Program-made: the position numbers and the translations under genes
The notes under the pieces: generated by a model
What the model saw: the letters and a program-made list of their open reading frames with translations, nothing else
The model's database searches: none
Told to the model about the DNA's origin: nothing
Assembly (NCBI RefSeq): GCF_012275575.1
Contig: NZ_NPIH01000174.1
Span: forward strand, 21,655 to 85,654
Reading direction: 5' to 3'
Source: Paraburkholderia sp. SG-MS1
GTDB lineage: Bacteria > Pseudomonadota > Gammaproteobacteria > Burkholderiales > Burkholderiaceae
Length of the DNA: 64,000 bases
Part shown: positions 56,101 to 64,000 of the stretch, in pieces
How the letters are laid out: the number at the start of each line of letters is the position of its first letter
Numbering within the stretch: position 1 is the first letter of the stretch

Positions 56101-56976
56101 TTATTGCAGCACCACCGTCCGATCGCCATTGATGAACACCCGCCGCTCGACGAACGCCTTGACGGCTCGCGCGAGCGTGATGCATTCGACGTCGCGTCCG
56201 GTGGCAAGCAGCCGCTCCGGGCTATACGAATGATCGACACGCTCGACCACCTGTTCGATGATCGGGCCTTCGTCGAGATCGTCGGTCACGAAGTGTGCCG
56301 TGGCGCCGATCAGTTTGACGCCGCGCGCGTGCGCCTGGTGATAAGGCTTCGCGCCTTTGAAGCCGGGCAGGAACGAGTGATGGATGTTGATCGCGCGCGC
56401 GGCGAGCGCGCGGCTCGTTGCGCCCGACAGAATCTGCATGTAGCGCGCGAGAATCATCAACTCCGCGCCCGACGCCCCGAACAGGTCGAGCAGACGCGCC
56501 TCCTGCTGCGGTTTGGTATCGGCGGTGATGGGCAGATGGTGAAACGGCAGACCATGCTGCTGCGCAAGCGGTTCGAGATCGCGGTGATTCGAGCCGATGC
56601 CCACGATGTCCATCTTCAACTCGCCCATGCGCCAGCGGAACAGCAGATCGGCGAGGCAGTGTTCGAGCTTCGAGACCATGATCAACACCTTCGGCCGCGT
56701 GCCGACATCGTGCATCGCCCATGTCATGCGAAAACGCTCGGCGATCGGGGCGAACTCCCGTTCGAGCACGGGGACGTGCAGCGCCTCATCGTGCGCGACG
56801 CCGTGAAAGACGCAGCGTACGAAGAAGCGTTCGCTGAGGTCGTCGTCGAACACGGTCAGTTCGTCGATATAACAGTGATGCCGGTCGAGAAAGCCGACGA
56901 CGGCGGCGACCTGACCCGCGGCGCTCGGACACGCGATGGTGAGAACCCGTTGAGCGGGACGGAAATCGGCGGACAT
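56101..56976 (-). CDS. purU: formyltetrahydrofolate deformylase
   Basis: 291 residues: N-terminal ACT domain (VLTIACPSAAGQVAAVVGFLDRHHC) and the formyl-transferase-fold hydrolase with catalytic NIHHSFLPGFKGAKPYHQA and HFVTDDLDEGPII. Releases formate and tetrahydrofolate from 10-formyl-THF, renewing THF for the sarcosine oxidase reaction. The start at 56976 gives the ACT domain; the upstream extension is not supported. Confidence 0.94.
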   Translation of the reverse strand: MSADFRPAQRVLTIACPSAAGQVAAVVGFLDRHHCYIDELTVFDDDLSERFFVRCVFHGVAHDEALHVPVLEREFAPIAERFRMTWAMHDVGTRPKVLIMVSKLEHCLADLLFRWRMGELKMDIVGIGSNHRDLEPLAQQHGLPFHHLPITADTKPQQEARLLDLFGASGAELMILARYMQILSGATSRALAARAINIHHSFLPGFKGAKPYHQAHARGVKLIGATAHFVTDDLDEGPIIEQVVERVDHSYSPERLLATGRDVECITLARAVKAFVERRVFINGDRTVVLQ

Positions 56977-57100
56977 GCGCTCTCCACTTGAACGATAGGG
57001 CAACGCCGCGGGGCGCGGCAGCCATCGTCGCAGTAGAGCAAACAGGCAGGGCTCGCGGATAGAAGCTAACCGCCGTCCCACTGGAACGGGAACGTCGGGC

Positions 57101-58015
57101 TCATGGCGCGGCGAGTTCGCACTCGTCGAGCAGCCACTGGCGGAATGCGTTGACCGCCGGCGTCGCCGCGCGTGGCGTGACGAGTCGATAACCGCGTTCG
57201 GTCACGACCGGCGTGTCGAACAGTTCGACGAGCTGGCCGGTTGCGAGCAGTTCGTCGATGAGCGGCGCCCAGCCCAGTGCGACGCCCTGGCCCATGATCG
57301 CCGCATGGGCCACCAGCGCGAAACTGTTGAACGTGATGCCGCCATGCGCGGCAGGTGCGTCCAGGCCGTGCGCGGCGAACCAGTCGGCCCACGACAGCCA
57401 GCGCGCCGGCTGGGTCGCCTCCAGATGCAGCAGCGGCAGGCTCGGCAGATCGGCTGGCGCGCCTACTGCCGGATGCGCGGCGCGAAAGGCCGGGCTACAC
57501 ACCGGCGTGACGCGTTCGGCGAAAAGCTCGATCGCGCCTCGTGCGGTCCAGTCCGCGTGCTGGTCGCCGAAGGTAATCGCGATGTCCGGCTGATCGTGCG
57601 AAGGATCGAACACATTCTGCGACGTGACGATCTTTACGTCGACGTCGGGCATTAGCGCCTTGAACTGCGAGAGACGCGGCATCAGCCAGTAGGTGGCGAA
57701 GCCGAAATCGGTCAACAGCGTGAGCGTTTGCGGCGAGCGCCGCGCACGGATGTCGGCGCTCGCGCTGCGGATCGTGTCGAGTGCGCTGCGCACCGCTTCG
57801 AAGAGGCGCACGCCGTCTTCAGTGAGGGTAACGCCGCGATGGCCGCGCTCGAAGAGCGGTGCACCGAGCGCTTCTTCGAGTTGCACGACGCGCTGGCTGA
57901 CTGCGGGTTGCGTCGAACCCAATTCACGCGCGGCCGCACTGAAACTGGCGAGACGGGCGGCGGATTCGAACATGGTCAACGCCTGCATTGGCGGCAAGCG
58001 ATCCTGCCTCGACAT
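57101..58015 (-). CDS. LysR regulator of choline-sulfate use
   Basis: 304 residues: HTH LPPMQALTMFESAARLASFSAAARELGSTQPAVSQRVVQLEEALG and a LysR effector domain. Divergent from betC, the position of the choline-sulfate-utilisation regulator family; the NFLxx-like acidic LysR specifics cannot be checked here. The intergenic 139 bp holds TTAT-N6-ATAA (58025-58038), a likely binding site. Confidence 0.85.
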   Translation of the reverse strand: MSRQDRLPPMQALTMFESAARLASFSAAARELGSTQPAVSQRVVQLEEALGAPLFERGHRGVTLTEDGVRLFEAVRSALDTIRSASADIRARRSPQTLTLLTDFGFATYWLMPRLSQFKALMPDVDVKIVTSQNVFDPSHDQPDIAITFGDQHADWTARGAIELFAERVTPVCSPAFRAAHPAVGAPADLPSLPLLHLEATQPARWLSWADWFAAHGLDAPAAHGGITFNSFALVAHAAIMGQGVALGWAPLIDELLATGQLVELFDTPVVTERGYRLVTPRAATPAVNAFRQWLLDECELAAP

Positions 58016-58024
58016 AAGCCCCCC

Positions 58025-58038
58025 TTATAGGCACATAA
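58025..58038. promoter_or_regulatory. LysR-type dyad between the regulator and betC
   Basis: TTAT-AGGCAC-ATAA, an AT-rich inverted repeat of the T-N11-A kind, 10 bp from the regulator start and about 115 bp from betC. Confidence 0.4.
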
Positions 58039-58154
58039 CGATTTGCTGTCTTCACAGTGGCGAATTGACCGGCAATAGTGATGCTCGTGCCGAGCTCACC
58101 GGTTGGACTCCATGCCTGCATCAACCTTCTGCAATTCTATTCGAGGCGCGTCCC

Positions 58155-59693
58155 ATGCTTGAAAGCGGAAAGAATATTCTGATTCTAATGGCCGACCAGA
58201 TGACCCCGTTCGCGCTGGCCGCATATGGACATTCTGTGACGAAGACGCCCAATCTCGATCGTCTCGCGAAACAGGGCGTCGTATTCGAATCCGCCTATTG
58301 CGCGAGTCCGCTGTGTGCGCCGTCGCGTTTTTCGTTTCTATCGGGCAAGCTGCCGTCCGCGATCGGTGCGTATGACAATGCCGCAGAGTTTGCGTCGCAA
58401 ACGCTGACGTTCGCGCACTATCTGCGTGCCGAGGGCTATCGCACCGTGCTGTCCGGCAAGATGCATTTTTGCGGCGCGGACCAGTTGCACGGTTTCGAAG
58501 AACGGCTCACCACCGACATTTATCCCGCCGATTTCGGCTGGACGCCCAACTGGGACGACGGCGAGGCGCGCCACACCTGGTATCACAACATGAGTTCGGT
58601 GATCGATGCGGGGCCCTGCGTGCGCACCAACCAGCTCGACTTCGACGACGAAGTCACCTTCACCACTCGCCAGAAGCTGTTCGACATCGCACGTGAACGT
58701 CATGCGGGGAAAGACACGCGGCCGTTCTGCATGGTGGCTTCGCTGACACATCCACACGATCCGTATGCGATTGCGCAAAAGTACTGGGACATGTATCGCG
58801 ACGAAGAGATCGACATGCCAGTGCATCGCGATTCGCTCGACGAAGCCGACGCCCACTCGAGGCGCTTGCGCCACATGTGCGAAACCGATCTCACGCCGCC
58901 CACCGAGCAGCAGATCCGCCATGCGCGCCGCGCCTATTACGGCGCGATTGCCTACGTGGACGACCAGTTCGGGGCGATCCTCGATGCACTCGAACAGTCC
59001 GGGCTCGCGAAAGACACCGTGATCGTCGTCACGTCAGACCATGGTGAGATGCTCGGCGAGCGCGGCCTCTGGTACAAGATGACGTTCTTCGAAGGCGGCT
59101 GCCGCGTGCCGCTGATCGTGCATGCGCCGCAGCAGTTCGACGCGCATCGCGTGCAGGCGTCGGTATCGCACCTCGATCTGCTGCCGACGCTGGTCGAACT
59201 GGCGCGCGGCGAAGCACCGGCCGCGTGGCCCGATTCGCTCGACGGCCGCAGCCTCGTGCCGCATCTGCGCGGCACGCGCGGCGCTCACGACGAGGCAATC
59301 GGCGAGTATCTGGCGGAAGGCGCCATTGCACCGATCGTGATGGTGCGGCGCGGACGCTTCAAGTTCATTCATACGCCGGCCGATCCGGATCAGCTTTACG
59401 ACGTGCAGGCCGACCCGCTGGAGCGCGAGAACCTTGCACCGCGAAGCGAATACGCGGCACAGGTAGCGGCGTTGCGCGAGGAAGTCGCCCGGCGCTGGGA
59501 CCTCGCGGCGCTGCACGACCGGGTGCTGCAAAGCCAGCGGCGGCGCCGGTTTCACTTTGCAGCGACCACGCAAGGCTCGATCGCGTCATGGGACTGGCAG
59601 CCGCTCGTCGATGCGAGCCAGCGCTATATGCGCAATCACATCGATCTCGACACGCTCGAAGCGATGGCGCGCTTTCCCGCCGTTGCACGGTGA
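58155..59693 (+). CDS. betC: choline-sulfatase
   Basis: 512 residues, type I sulfatase. The formylglycine-forming CAPSR motif is at Cys54; metal-binding MADQM near residues 12-16 and SDHGEMLGERGLWYKMTFFE later. The C-terminal extension after RWDLAALHDRVLQSQRRRRFHFAATTQGS is the part specific to BetC tetramers. No signal peptide, so cytoplasmic: choline-O-sulfate must be imported first, perhaps with the binding protein encoded next. ATG 58155; the ORF extension upstream overlaps the regulator. Confidence 0.94.
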   Translation: MLESGKNILILMADQMTPFALAAYGHSVTKTPNLDRLAKQGVVFESAYCASPLCAPSRFSFLSGKLPSAIGAYDNAAEFASQTLTFAHYLRAEGYRTVLSGKMHFCGADQLHGFEERLTTDIYPADFGWTPNWDDGEARHTWYHNMSSVIDAGPCVRTNQLDFDDEVTFTTRQKLFDIARERHAGKDTRPFCMVASLTHPHDPYAIAQKYWDMYRDEEIDMPVHRDSLDEADAHSRRLRHMCETDLTPPTEQQIRHARRAYYGAIAYVDDQFGAILDALEQSGLAKDTVIVVTSDHGEMLGERGLWYKMTFFEGGCRVPLIVHAPQQFDAHRVQASVSHLDLLPTLVELARGEAPAAWPDSLDGRSLVPHLRGTRGAHDEAIGEYLAEGAIAPIVMVRRGRFKFIHTPADPDQLYDVQADPLERENLAPRSEYAAQVAALREEVARRWDLAALHDRVLQSQRRRRFHFAATTQGSIASWDWQPLVDASQRYMRNHIDLDTLEAMARFPAVAR

Positions 59694-59727
59694 CAATCAT
59701 TTCTTGCGCTCTCCACAGGAAGCCAAC

Positions 59728-60681
59728 ATGATGAAAAAGCGCTTTGAACAGGCGGTATTCGGTGTGGCGGCGCTGTGCGCGAGCGTTGGCTTCGCGGCGG
59801 CCGCAGAGCCTCAATCGTGTACGCGCGTCAACATGGCAGGGCCCGGATGGAGCGACATCGACGCGACCAATGCGATGACGGGCGTGTTGCTGAAGGCGCT
59901 CGGCTACCAACAGAGCGTCGCGAATCTATCGGTGCCGATCACCTATCAGGGGCTGAAAAAAGGGCAGATCGACGTCTTCCTCGGCAACTGGATGCCGGCG
60001 CAGGCGCCGGTGGTCAAACCGTTCGAAGATGAAAAATCGATCGACGTCGTGCATTCGAATCTGCGCGACGCGAAGTTCACGCTTGCCGTGCCCGATTACG
60101 TGTCCGCCGCCGGCGTCCATTCGTTCGCGGACCTGGCAAAGCATGCGGACAAATTCGACAGCAGGATTTATGGCATCGAGCCCGGGGCGCCCGCGAATCA
60201 GAACATCAAGAAGATGGTCAGTGACAAGGTATTCGGACTCGGCAGCTGGCAACTCGTCGAATCGAGCGAGACAGGCATGCTCACGCAGGTCGAACGCGCG
60301 GTGCGCGACAGGAAGTGGATCGTGTTCCTCGCGTGGGAGCCGCATCTGATGAACACGAAATTCAAGCTGAGCTATCTCGATGGCGGCGACAAGTACTTTG
60401 GACCGAACTACGGTGGCGCCACGGTCAATACGGTGACGCGCAGCGGGTACGCCAGTGAATGCCCGAATCTCGGCCGTCTGTTCAGGCAGCTCACGTTCAA
60501 TGTCGATCTGGAAAACGGCGTGATTACCGAAGTGCACGAGAAGAAGACTGGCGTCGACGCTGCTGCAACCGAGGCGTTAAAGCGCCACCCCGAACTGTTG
60601 AAGTCATGGCTCGACGGCGTGAGCACGGTCAATGGCGCGAATGGTTTGCAAGCGGTGCAAACTGCGCTCGGCGTGAAATAG
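59728..60681 (+). CDS. second ChoX-type substrate-binding protein
   Basis: 317 residues: signal peptide MMKKRFEQAVFGVAALCASVGFAAAA, then CTRVNMAGPGWSDIDATNAMTG, KGQIDVFLGNWMPAQAP and VFLAWEPHLMN, the same layout as ChoX at 20085 with changed box residues. It is 34 bp after betC, so likely a choline-O-sulfate or choline binder. No own permease or ATPase. Confidence 0.9.
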   Translation: MMKKRFEQAVFGVAALCASVGFAAAAEPQSCTRVNMAGPGWSDIDATNAMTGVLLKALGYQQSVANLSVPITYQGLKKGQIDVFLGNWMPAQAPVVKPFEDEKSIDVVHSNLRDAKFTLAVPDYVSAAGVHSFADLAKHADKFDSRIYGIEPGAPANQNIKKMVSDKVFGLGSWQLVESSETGMLTQVERAVRDRKWIVFLAWEPHLMNTKFKLSYLDGGDKYFGPNYGGATVNTVTRSGYASECPNLGRLFRQLTFNVDLENGVITEVHEKKTGVDAAATEALKRHPELLKSWLDGVSTVNGANGLQAVQTALGVK

Positions 60682-60705
60682 CAGCGATATTCGCGGCGCA
60701 TCTCA

Positions 60706-60732
60706 AGTCGCCGGGCGACAGATTCATGTCGC
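60706..60732. promoter_or_regulatory. tandem AGTCGC/TGTCGC half-sites upstream of porin
   Basis: AGTCGC (60706-60711), N8, AG, N5, TGTCGC (60727-60732), 21-bp phasing, 156 bp before the porin start and just past the end of the second choX gene. Confidence 0.5.
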
Positions 60733-60888
60733 TTCCGCGCGAATCGTCATGAATCTGAACCCGTATTCTTGGGCTCGTCCGATTTAACGTTCGCAGATGC
60801 AGCGTGTAATGCCGCGCGTGCCTCGATTGCGCGCGGCATGCGTCGTTGTGTCTGGCGAAATACATAGGCAAAGAGCGGGGAGAAGCAT

Positions 60889-62037
60889 ATGAAAAACAGA
60901 AATGCGTGGGCTCTGTCGGCGCTCGCCATCGTGGCCGGCGCCGCCTGCGCGCCCACTGCCGTGCACGCGCAAAGCAGCGTCACGCTGTATGGCATTCTGG
61001 ACGCGGGCGTTACCTATGTGAGCAACGCGGGCGGCTCCCACCAGTTCAAATTCGACGACGGCATTTCATATGGCAACCGCATCGGCCTCAAGGGCGTTGA
61101 AGATCTCGGCGGCGGCTTGCAAGCGGTGTTCGCGCTCGAATCGGGCTTTCATCTCGGCAATGGTCAACTGGCGTTCGGCGGCGCTCAATTCGGACGGCAG
61201 GCGTATGTGGGGTTGAAGAACAACTGGGGCACGCTGTCGCTCGGCAACCAGCTCGACATGACAGAAGAGTTCGTCTATCTGTACAACATCTCAGCGTGGG
61301 CGAGCGGCTATGCGATCCACCAGGGCGACTTCGACCGGATGAATGGCGACCGGCTGCCGAATTCGATCAAGTTTCTCTCGAATGACTTCTCCGGATTGAC
61401 GTTTGGCGGCATGTACTCGTTCGGCAATACCGCGGGCGATTTCCATGAGAAGAGCGCGTGGAGTGTCGGCGCGCACTATGAGCACAACGCGTTCAACATG
61501 GGCGCGGCCTATACGCAGTTGAACGATCCGTACGGCATCTATGCGTTCGATCCATTCGCGATGCTCGGCGTGCATACTTTCCTCGGCCAGCCCACCGTCT
61601 CCGTCGATCCTGCGACGGGCGCGATAACGGATCTGTATAGCACGTCGTCTTTTCCGGTCGACCGGCAAGGGGCGTTGGCGATCGGCGCGGCCTACACGAT
61701 CGGCAAGGTGATGCTCAGCGGCAATTTCACGTACACGACCATCAAAGGCTTCGGGCAGACTTCGCATATGCAGGTCTACGAAGGCGGCGCGGCGTACACG
61801 TTCACCCCCGCGCTATTGCTGTACGGTGGCTATCAGCACACGCGATTCGAAGGCAATCACTGGAATCAGGCCTCGCTCGGCCTGCATTACCTGCTGTCCA
61901 AACGCACCGACGTTTATCTGTCCGGCGATTATCTGCGCGCATCGGACGGCGTGAATGCGGTCATCGGCTATAGCTTCACGCCATCGAGTTCCCGCACGCA
62001 GGCCGATGTGCGGATCGGCATGCGGCATTCGTTCTGA
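60889..62037 (+). CDS. Gram-negative trimeric porin
   Basis: 382 residues. Signal peptide ends PTAVHAQSS; SVTLYGILDAGVTYVSN first strand, GLKGVEDLGGGLQAVFALESGF, and C-terminal QADVRIGMRHSF ending in Phe. Belongs to the Burkholderia OpcP/Omp38 class but differs from the porin at 14024 in loop regions. It lies behind betC and choX and has a GbdR-type site upstream, so it may serve uptake of quaternary amines. Confidence 0.92.
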   Translation: MKNRNAWALSALAIVAGAACAPTAVHAQSSVTLYGILDAGVTYVSNAGGSHQFKFDDGISYGNRIGLKGVEDLGGGLQAVFALESGFHLGNGQLAFGGAQFGRQAYVGLKNNWGTLSLGNQLDMTEEFVYLYNISAWASGYAIHQGDFDRMNGDRLPNSIKFLSNDFSGLTFGGMYSFGNTAGDFHEKSAWSVGAHYEHNAFNMGAAYTQLNDPYGIYAFDPFAMLGVHTFLGQPTVSVDPATGAITDLYSTSSFPVDRQGALAIGAAYTIGKVMLSGNFTYTTIKGFGQTSHMQVYEGGAAYTFTPALLLYGGYQHTRFEGNHWNQASLGLHYLLSKRTDVYLSGDYLRASDGVNAVIGYSFTPSSSRTQADVRIGMRHSF

Positions 62038-62044
62038 TACTGCG

Positions 62045-62953
62045 TTACGCGGGATCGGCAAGCCGACGCTTCAGCGTTTCGATCAACGCGCGCACTTTCG
62101 CCGGGGGATGGCTGGTGGGCGGGAAAACGGCCTGGATACTCGCGGCGTCGGCTGCCCAGTGCGGCAGTAGACGAATCAGCCGTCCCGTCTCGATGTCATT
62201 GCCGATAGAGAAATCCGTCAATAACCCGAAGCCGCCGCCCGCGAGTGTCGCTGCGCGGCACGCGTCGGCGGTGTTGACCAGAAACGCGTTTTCGCATCGC
62301 ACGCTGTCCGTTGTGCCGTCGTCGCGCCGCAATTCGAGCGCCAATGGGTGCGGTAACACCGTCAATGCGCAAAAGGGCAACGCCGCCAGGTCGGCCGGTG
62401 TTCGCGGTGTGCCCCAGGTGTCGAGGAACGCCGGACTCGCGACGATCCATTTGACGAAACTGCCAAGTTTCACTGCCCGGTAATTCGAATCCGCCAGCCG
62501 ACCCAGGCGAATCGCAACGTCGATATCGTCGGCGATCAGGTCCACGTATTGGTCGCTGCACAGCAATTCGACGTCGAGTTGCGGATGTTCGCGACGCAGT
62601 TCGACCAGTGCGGGCGCCACCACCAGTGCGCCGTAATCGATCGGCGAACTGACGCGTAACGTGCCGCGCACTGGCGCCGTCTCTCCGCTGACTGCGTTCA
62701 GCGCTTCTTCAGCCGCTCGCAGAATCTTCACGCTCGCTTCGTAGAACGCGCGGCCTGCTTCCGTCACGCCGAGCCGCCGCGTCGTGCGCACCAGCAGACT
62801 TGCGCCCACTTCCGCTTCGAGCCGCTGCATGTGCGTGCTGACCATCGTTTTGGCGAGTCCCAGGCGCGCGGCGGCAGCGGTTAGCGAGCCGGCGTCCACG
62901 ACCGCGACGAAGATCGCGAGACGATTCAGGTTTACGTCACGTACGTCGGCCAT
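62045..62953 (-). CDS. LysR-family transcriptional regulator
   Basis: 302 residues: HTH LNRLAIFVAVVDAGSLTAAAARLGLAKTMVSTHMQRLEAEVG, a C-terminal effector domain of the CrgA/DmlR-like group (SPIDYGALVVAPALVELRREHPQLDVELL). Divergent from the glutathione-transferase gene 109 bp away, which it probably controls. Confidence 0.88.
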   Translation of the reverse strand: MADVRDVNLNRLAIFVAVVDAGSLTAAAARLGLAKTMVSTHMQRLEAEVGASLLVRTTRRLGVTEAGRAFYEASVKILRAAEEALNAVSGETAPVRGTLRVSSPIDYGALVVAPALVELRREHPQLDVELLCSDQYVDLIADDIDVAIRLGRLADSNYRAVKLGSFVKWIVASPAFLDTWGTPRTPADLAALPFCALTVLPHPLALELRRDDGTTDSVRCENAFLVNTADACRAATLAGGGFGLLTDFSIGNDIETGRLIRLLPHWAADAASIQAVFPPTSHPPAKVRALIETLKRRLADPA

Positions 62954-63062
62954 GGTCGATTGTCCATCTTCGATTGAATGTGTTTCCGGGATTATCAGGC
63001 TTCCGCGAGCTACCGCGCGCGTCTATGCTGGCTACGTACCTCATCGAACTCCGGAGTCGGAC

Positions 63063-63704
63063 ATGCCTGCTGCCAAACCTGCCCAACCTATCCGACTGTA
63101 TACGACGCTGCTGTCCGGGCATGGGCATCGGGTGAAGCTGTTTCTGTCACTGCTGGATCTGCCGTTCGAAGTCGTCGAACTGAACATGAAGGCCGGCGAT
63201 AACCGCAAGCCGGAATATCTCGCGCTGAACCCGTTCGGCCAGGTGCCGACGATTCAGGACGGCGAGCTCACGCTGTTCGATTCGAATGCGATTCTCGTCT
63301 ATCTGGCGAGGCGTTACGGCGATGGGTCCTGGCTGCCGGACGATCCGCCCGGCGCCGCGGCCGTGCAGCGCTGGCTCTCGCTTGCCGCCGGGCAGATTGC
63401 GTACGGACCGTGCGCCGCCCGGCTCGTGACGGTATTCGGCGCGCCGACCGATCATCAGAGCGCGAAGAACATCGCCGTCAAACTGTTCGACGTGATTGAA
63501 CAGGAACTGGCTGATAAGGCTTTTGCGGCGGGCCATCATGTGACGATCGCCGACATCGCCGCGCATACCTACATTGCCCACGCGCCGGAAGGCGGTGTCT
63601 CGCTGCAAGCGTATCCGAACATTCGTGCATGGCTGCGTCGCGTGGAGGCGTTGCCGCGTTTCATTGCGATGCCGGCGACGAAGGCGGGTCTGCTTGCCGC
63701 GTGA
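63063..63704 (+). CDS. glutathione S-transferase family protein
   Basis: 213 residues: N-terminal thioredoxin-like domain (IRLYTTLLSGHGHRVKLFLSLLDLPFEVVELN; NPFGQVPTIQDGELTLFDSNAILVYLA with the conserved cis-Pro and the Asp-Ser pair) and helical C-terminal domain (GHHVTIADIAAHTYIAH). Detoxification or isomerase; no substrate evident. The ATG at 63063 lies at the domain start. Confidence 0.9.
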   Translation: MPAAKPAQPIRLYTTLLSGHGHRVKLFLSLLDLPFEVVELNMKAGDNRKPEYLALNPFGQVPTIQDGELTLFDSNAILVYLARRYGDGSWLPDDPPGAAAVQRWLSLAAGQIAYGPCAARLVTVFGAPTDHQSAKNIAVKLFDVIEQELADKAFAAGHHVTIADIAAHTYIAHAPEGGVSLQAYPNIRAWLRRVEALPRFIAMPATKAGLLAA

Positions 63705-63735
63705 CCTGTGCTTGACTGTTGGCTGGAGGCCGATC

Positions 63736-64000
63736 ATGTCCGCTTTTGTTCTACTAAATGGCTGGGGTGTCGACGCGTCGCCGTTCCACGCGGGCGAAGT
63801 GGCCGCGCAGCAACGCGCTGGGGTGACTAGCCAGGCGGAATCGGTTGGACGTCGCGCGATTCGGCGTTATATGCCGGAGCAGCATCGGCAGTTTTTTGCC
63901 GAGCAGCCGTTCATGGTGTTCGGCGGTGTCGATGCGAACGGTCAGCCGTGGGCGACGCTGCGGGCGGGCAAGCCGGGTTTCGTGTCGTCGCCGGATGCGA
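63736..64000 (+). CDS. PNPOx-like-fold protein, cut by window edge
   Basis: 88 codons of the N-terminus: HAGEVAAQQRAGV, RRYMPEQHRQFFAEQPFMVFGGVD and PWATLRAGKPGFVSSPDA, the start of proteins with a pyridoxamine-5'-phosphate-oxidase-like split-barrel domain, often fused to a ferredoxin reductase. Starts 31 bp after the GST stop behind GGAGG, so probably the same operon. Confidence 0.75.
   Translation, partial: MSAFVLLNGWGVDASPFHAGEVAAQQRAGVTSQAESVGRRAIRRYMPEQHRQFFAEQPFMVFGGVDANGQPWATLRAGKPGFVSSPDA

Noticed and set aside
1..64000. CRISPR arrays, tRNA/rRNA genes, phage or transposase genes
   Set aside because: No direct-repeat/spacer pattern, cloverleaf-like gene, integrase or transposase was found; the repeats seen are the 102-bp array, the 12-bp array and one 12-bp duplication.

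Overview
The window looks like a chromosome segment of a Burkholderiaceae bacterium, most likely Paraburkholderia or a close relative. The basis is the high GC with strong G/C at third codon positions, two Burkholderia-type trimeric porins, a DUF4148 protein, liv/bet/gbc/dgc/sox genes of the Burkholderia-Pseudomonas type, and a stem-loop intergenic repeat whose spurious reading frames resemble 'hypothetical proteins' I recall from Paraburkholderia. No rRNA, tRNA, phage, transposase or CRISPR was seen.

Layout. (1) 1-5.9 kb: acyl-CoA metabolism, with a left-edge partial acyl-CoA dehydrogenase divergent from an SDR / acyl-CoA dehydrogenase / acyl-CoA ligase operon and a decayed ligase C-terminus. 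(2) 6.1-8.0 kb: a secreted beta-propeller-like protein. (3) 8.1-15.1 kb: a livHMGF-plus-binding-protein transporter, a class II aldolase and a porin. Their promoter regions share paired CTGC-N3-GCAG palindromes. (4) 16.1-22.3 kb: a LysR remnant, a 102-bp tandem stem-loop repeat, choVW, a GbdR-like regulator, choX and a third regulator of the same class. (5) 22.6-29.3 kb: sdaA and soxBDAG. (6) 29.4-36.4 kb: a small orphan ORF, an MFS transporter, a class C beta-lactamase, and a SigF/NrsF locus with a Met-rich periplasmic peptide, a cytochrome b and a molybdoenzyme, the composition of a hypochlorite-response system. (7) 36.6-42.9 kb: betIBA, fdhA and a second GbdR-like regulator. (8) 43.4-56.0 kb: glyA, dipeptidase, DUF5943, dgcA, dgcB, etfAB, gbcA, gbcB and a betaine-type binding protein. 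(9) 56.1-60.7 kb: purU and a choline-sulfate module (LysR, betC, second choX). (10) 60.9-64 kb: porin, LysR, GST and the start of a PNPOx-like protein.

How it fits together. The window encodes an apparently complete route from choline-O-sulfate to pyruvate. BetC gives choline, BetA and BetB give glycine betaine, GbcAB dimethylglycine, DgcAB with ETF sarcosine, and SoxBDAG glycine. GlyA converts glycine to serine and SdaA serine to pyruvate. FdhA removes formaldehyde and PurU recovers formate and THF from 10-formyl-THF. One ChoVW permease could serve three binding proteins.

The strongest unannotated signals are regulatory. Five tandem TGTCGC-like half-sites, all phased exactly 21 bp, lie in front of choV, sdaA, fdhA, the betaine-binding-protein gene and a porin, and probably form a GbdR-type operator set. 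A second set of paired palindromes links the liv operon, the aldolase and another porin. Two exact GTAACC-N16-CGAA elements lie in front of sigF and the Met-rich peptide gene.
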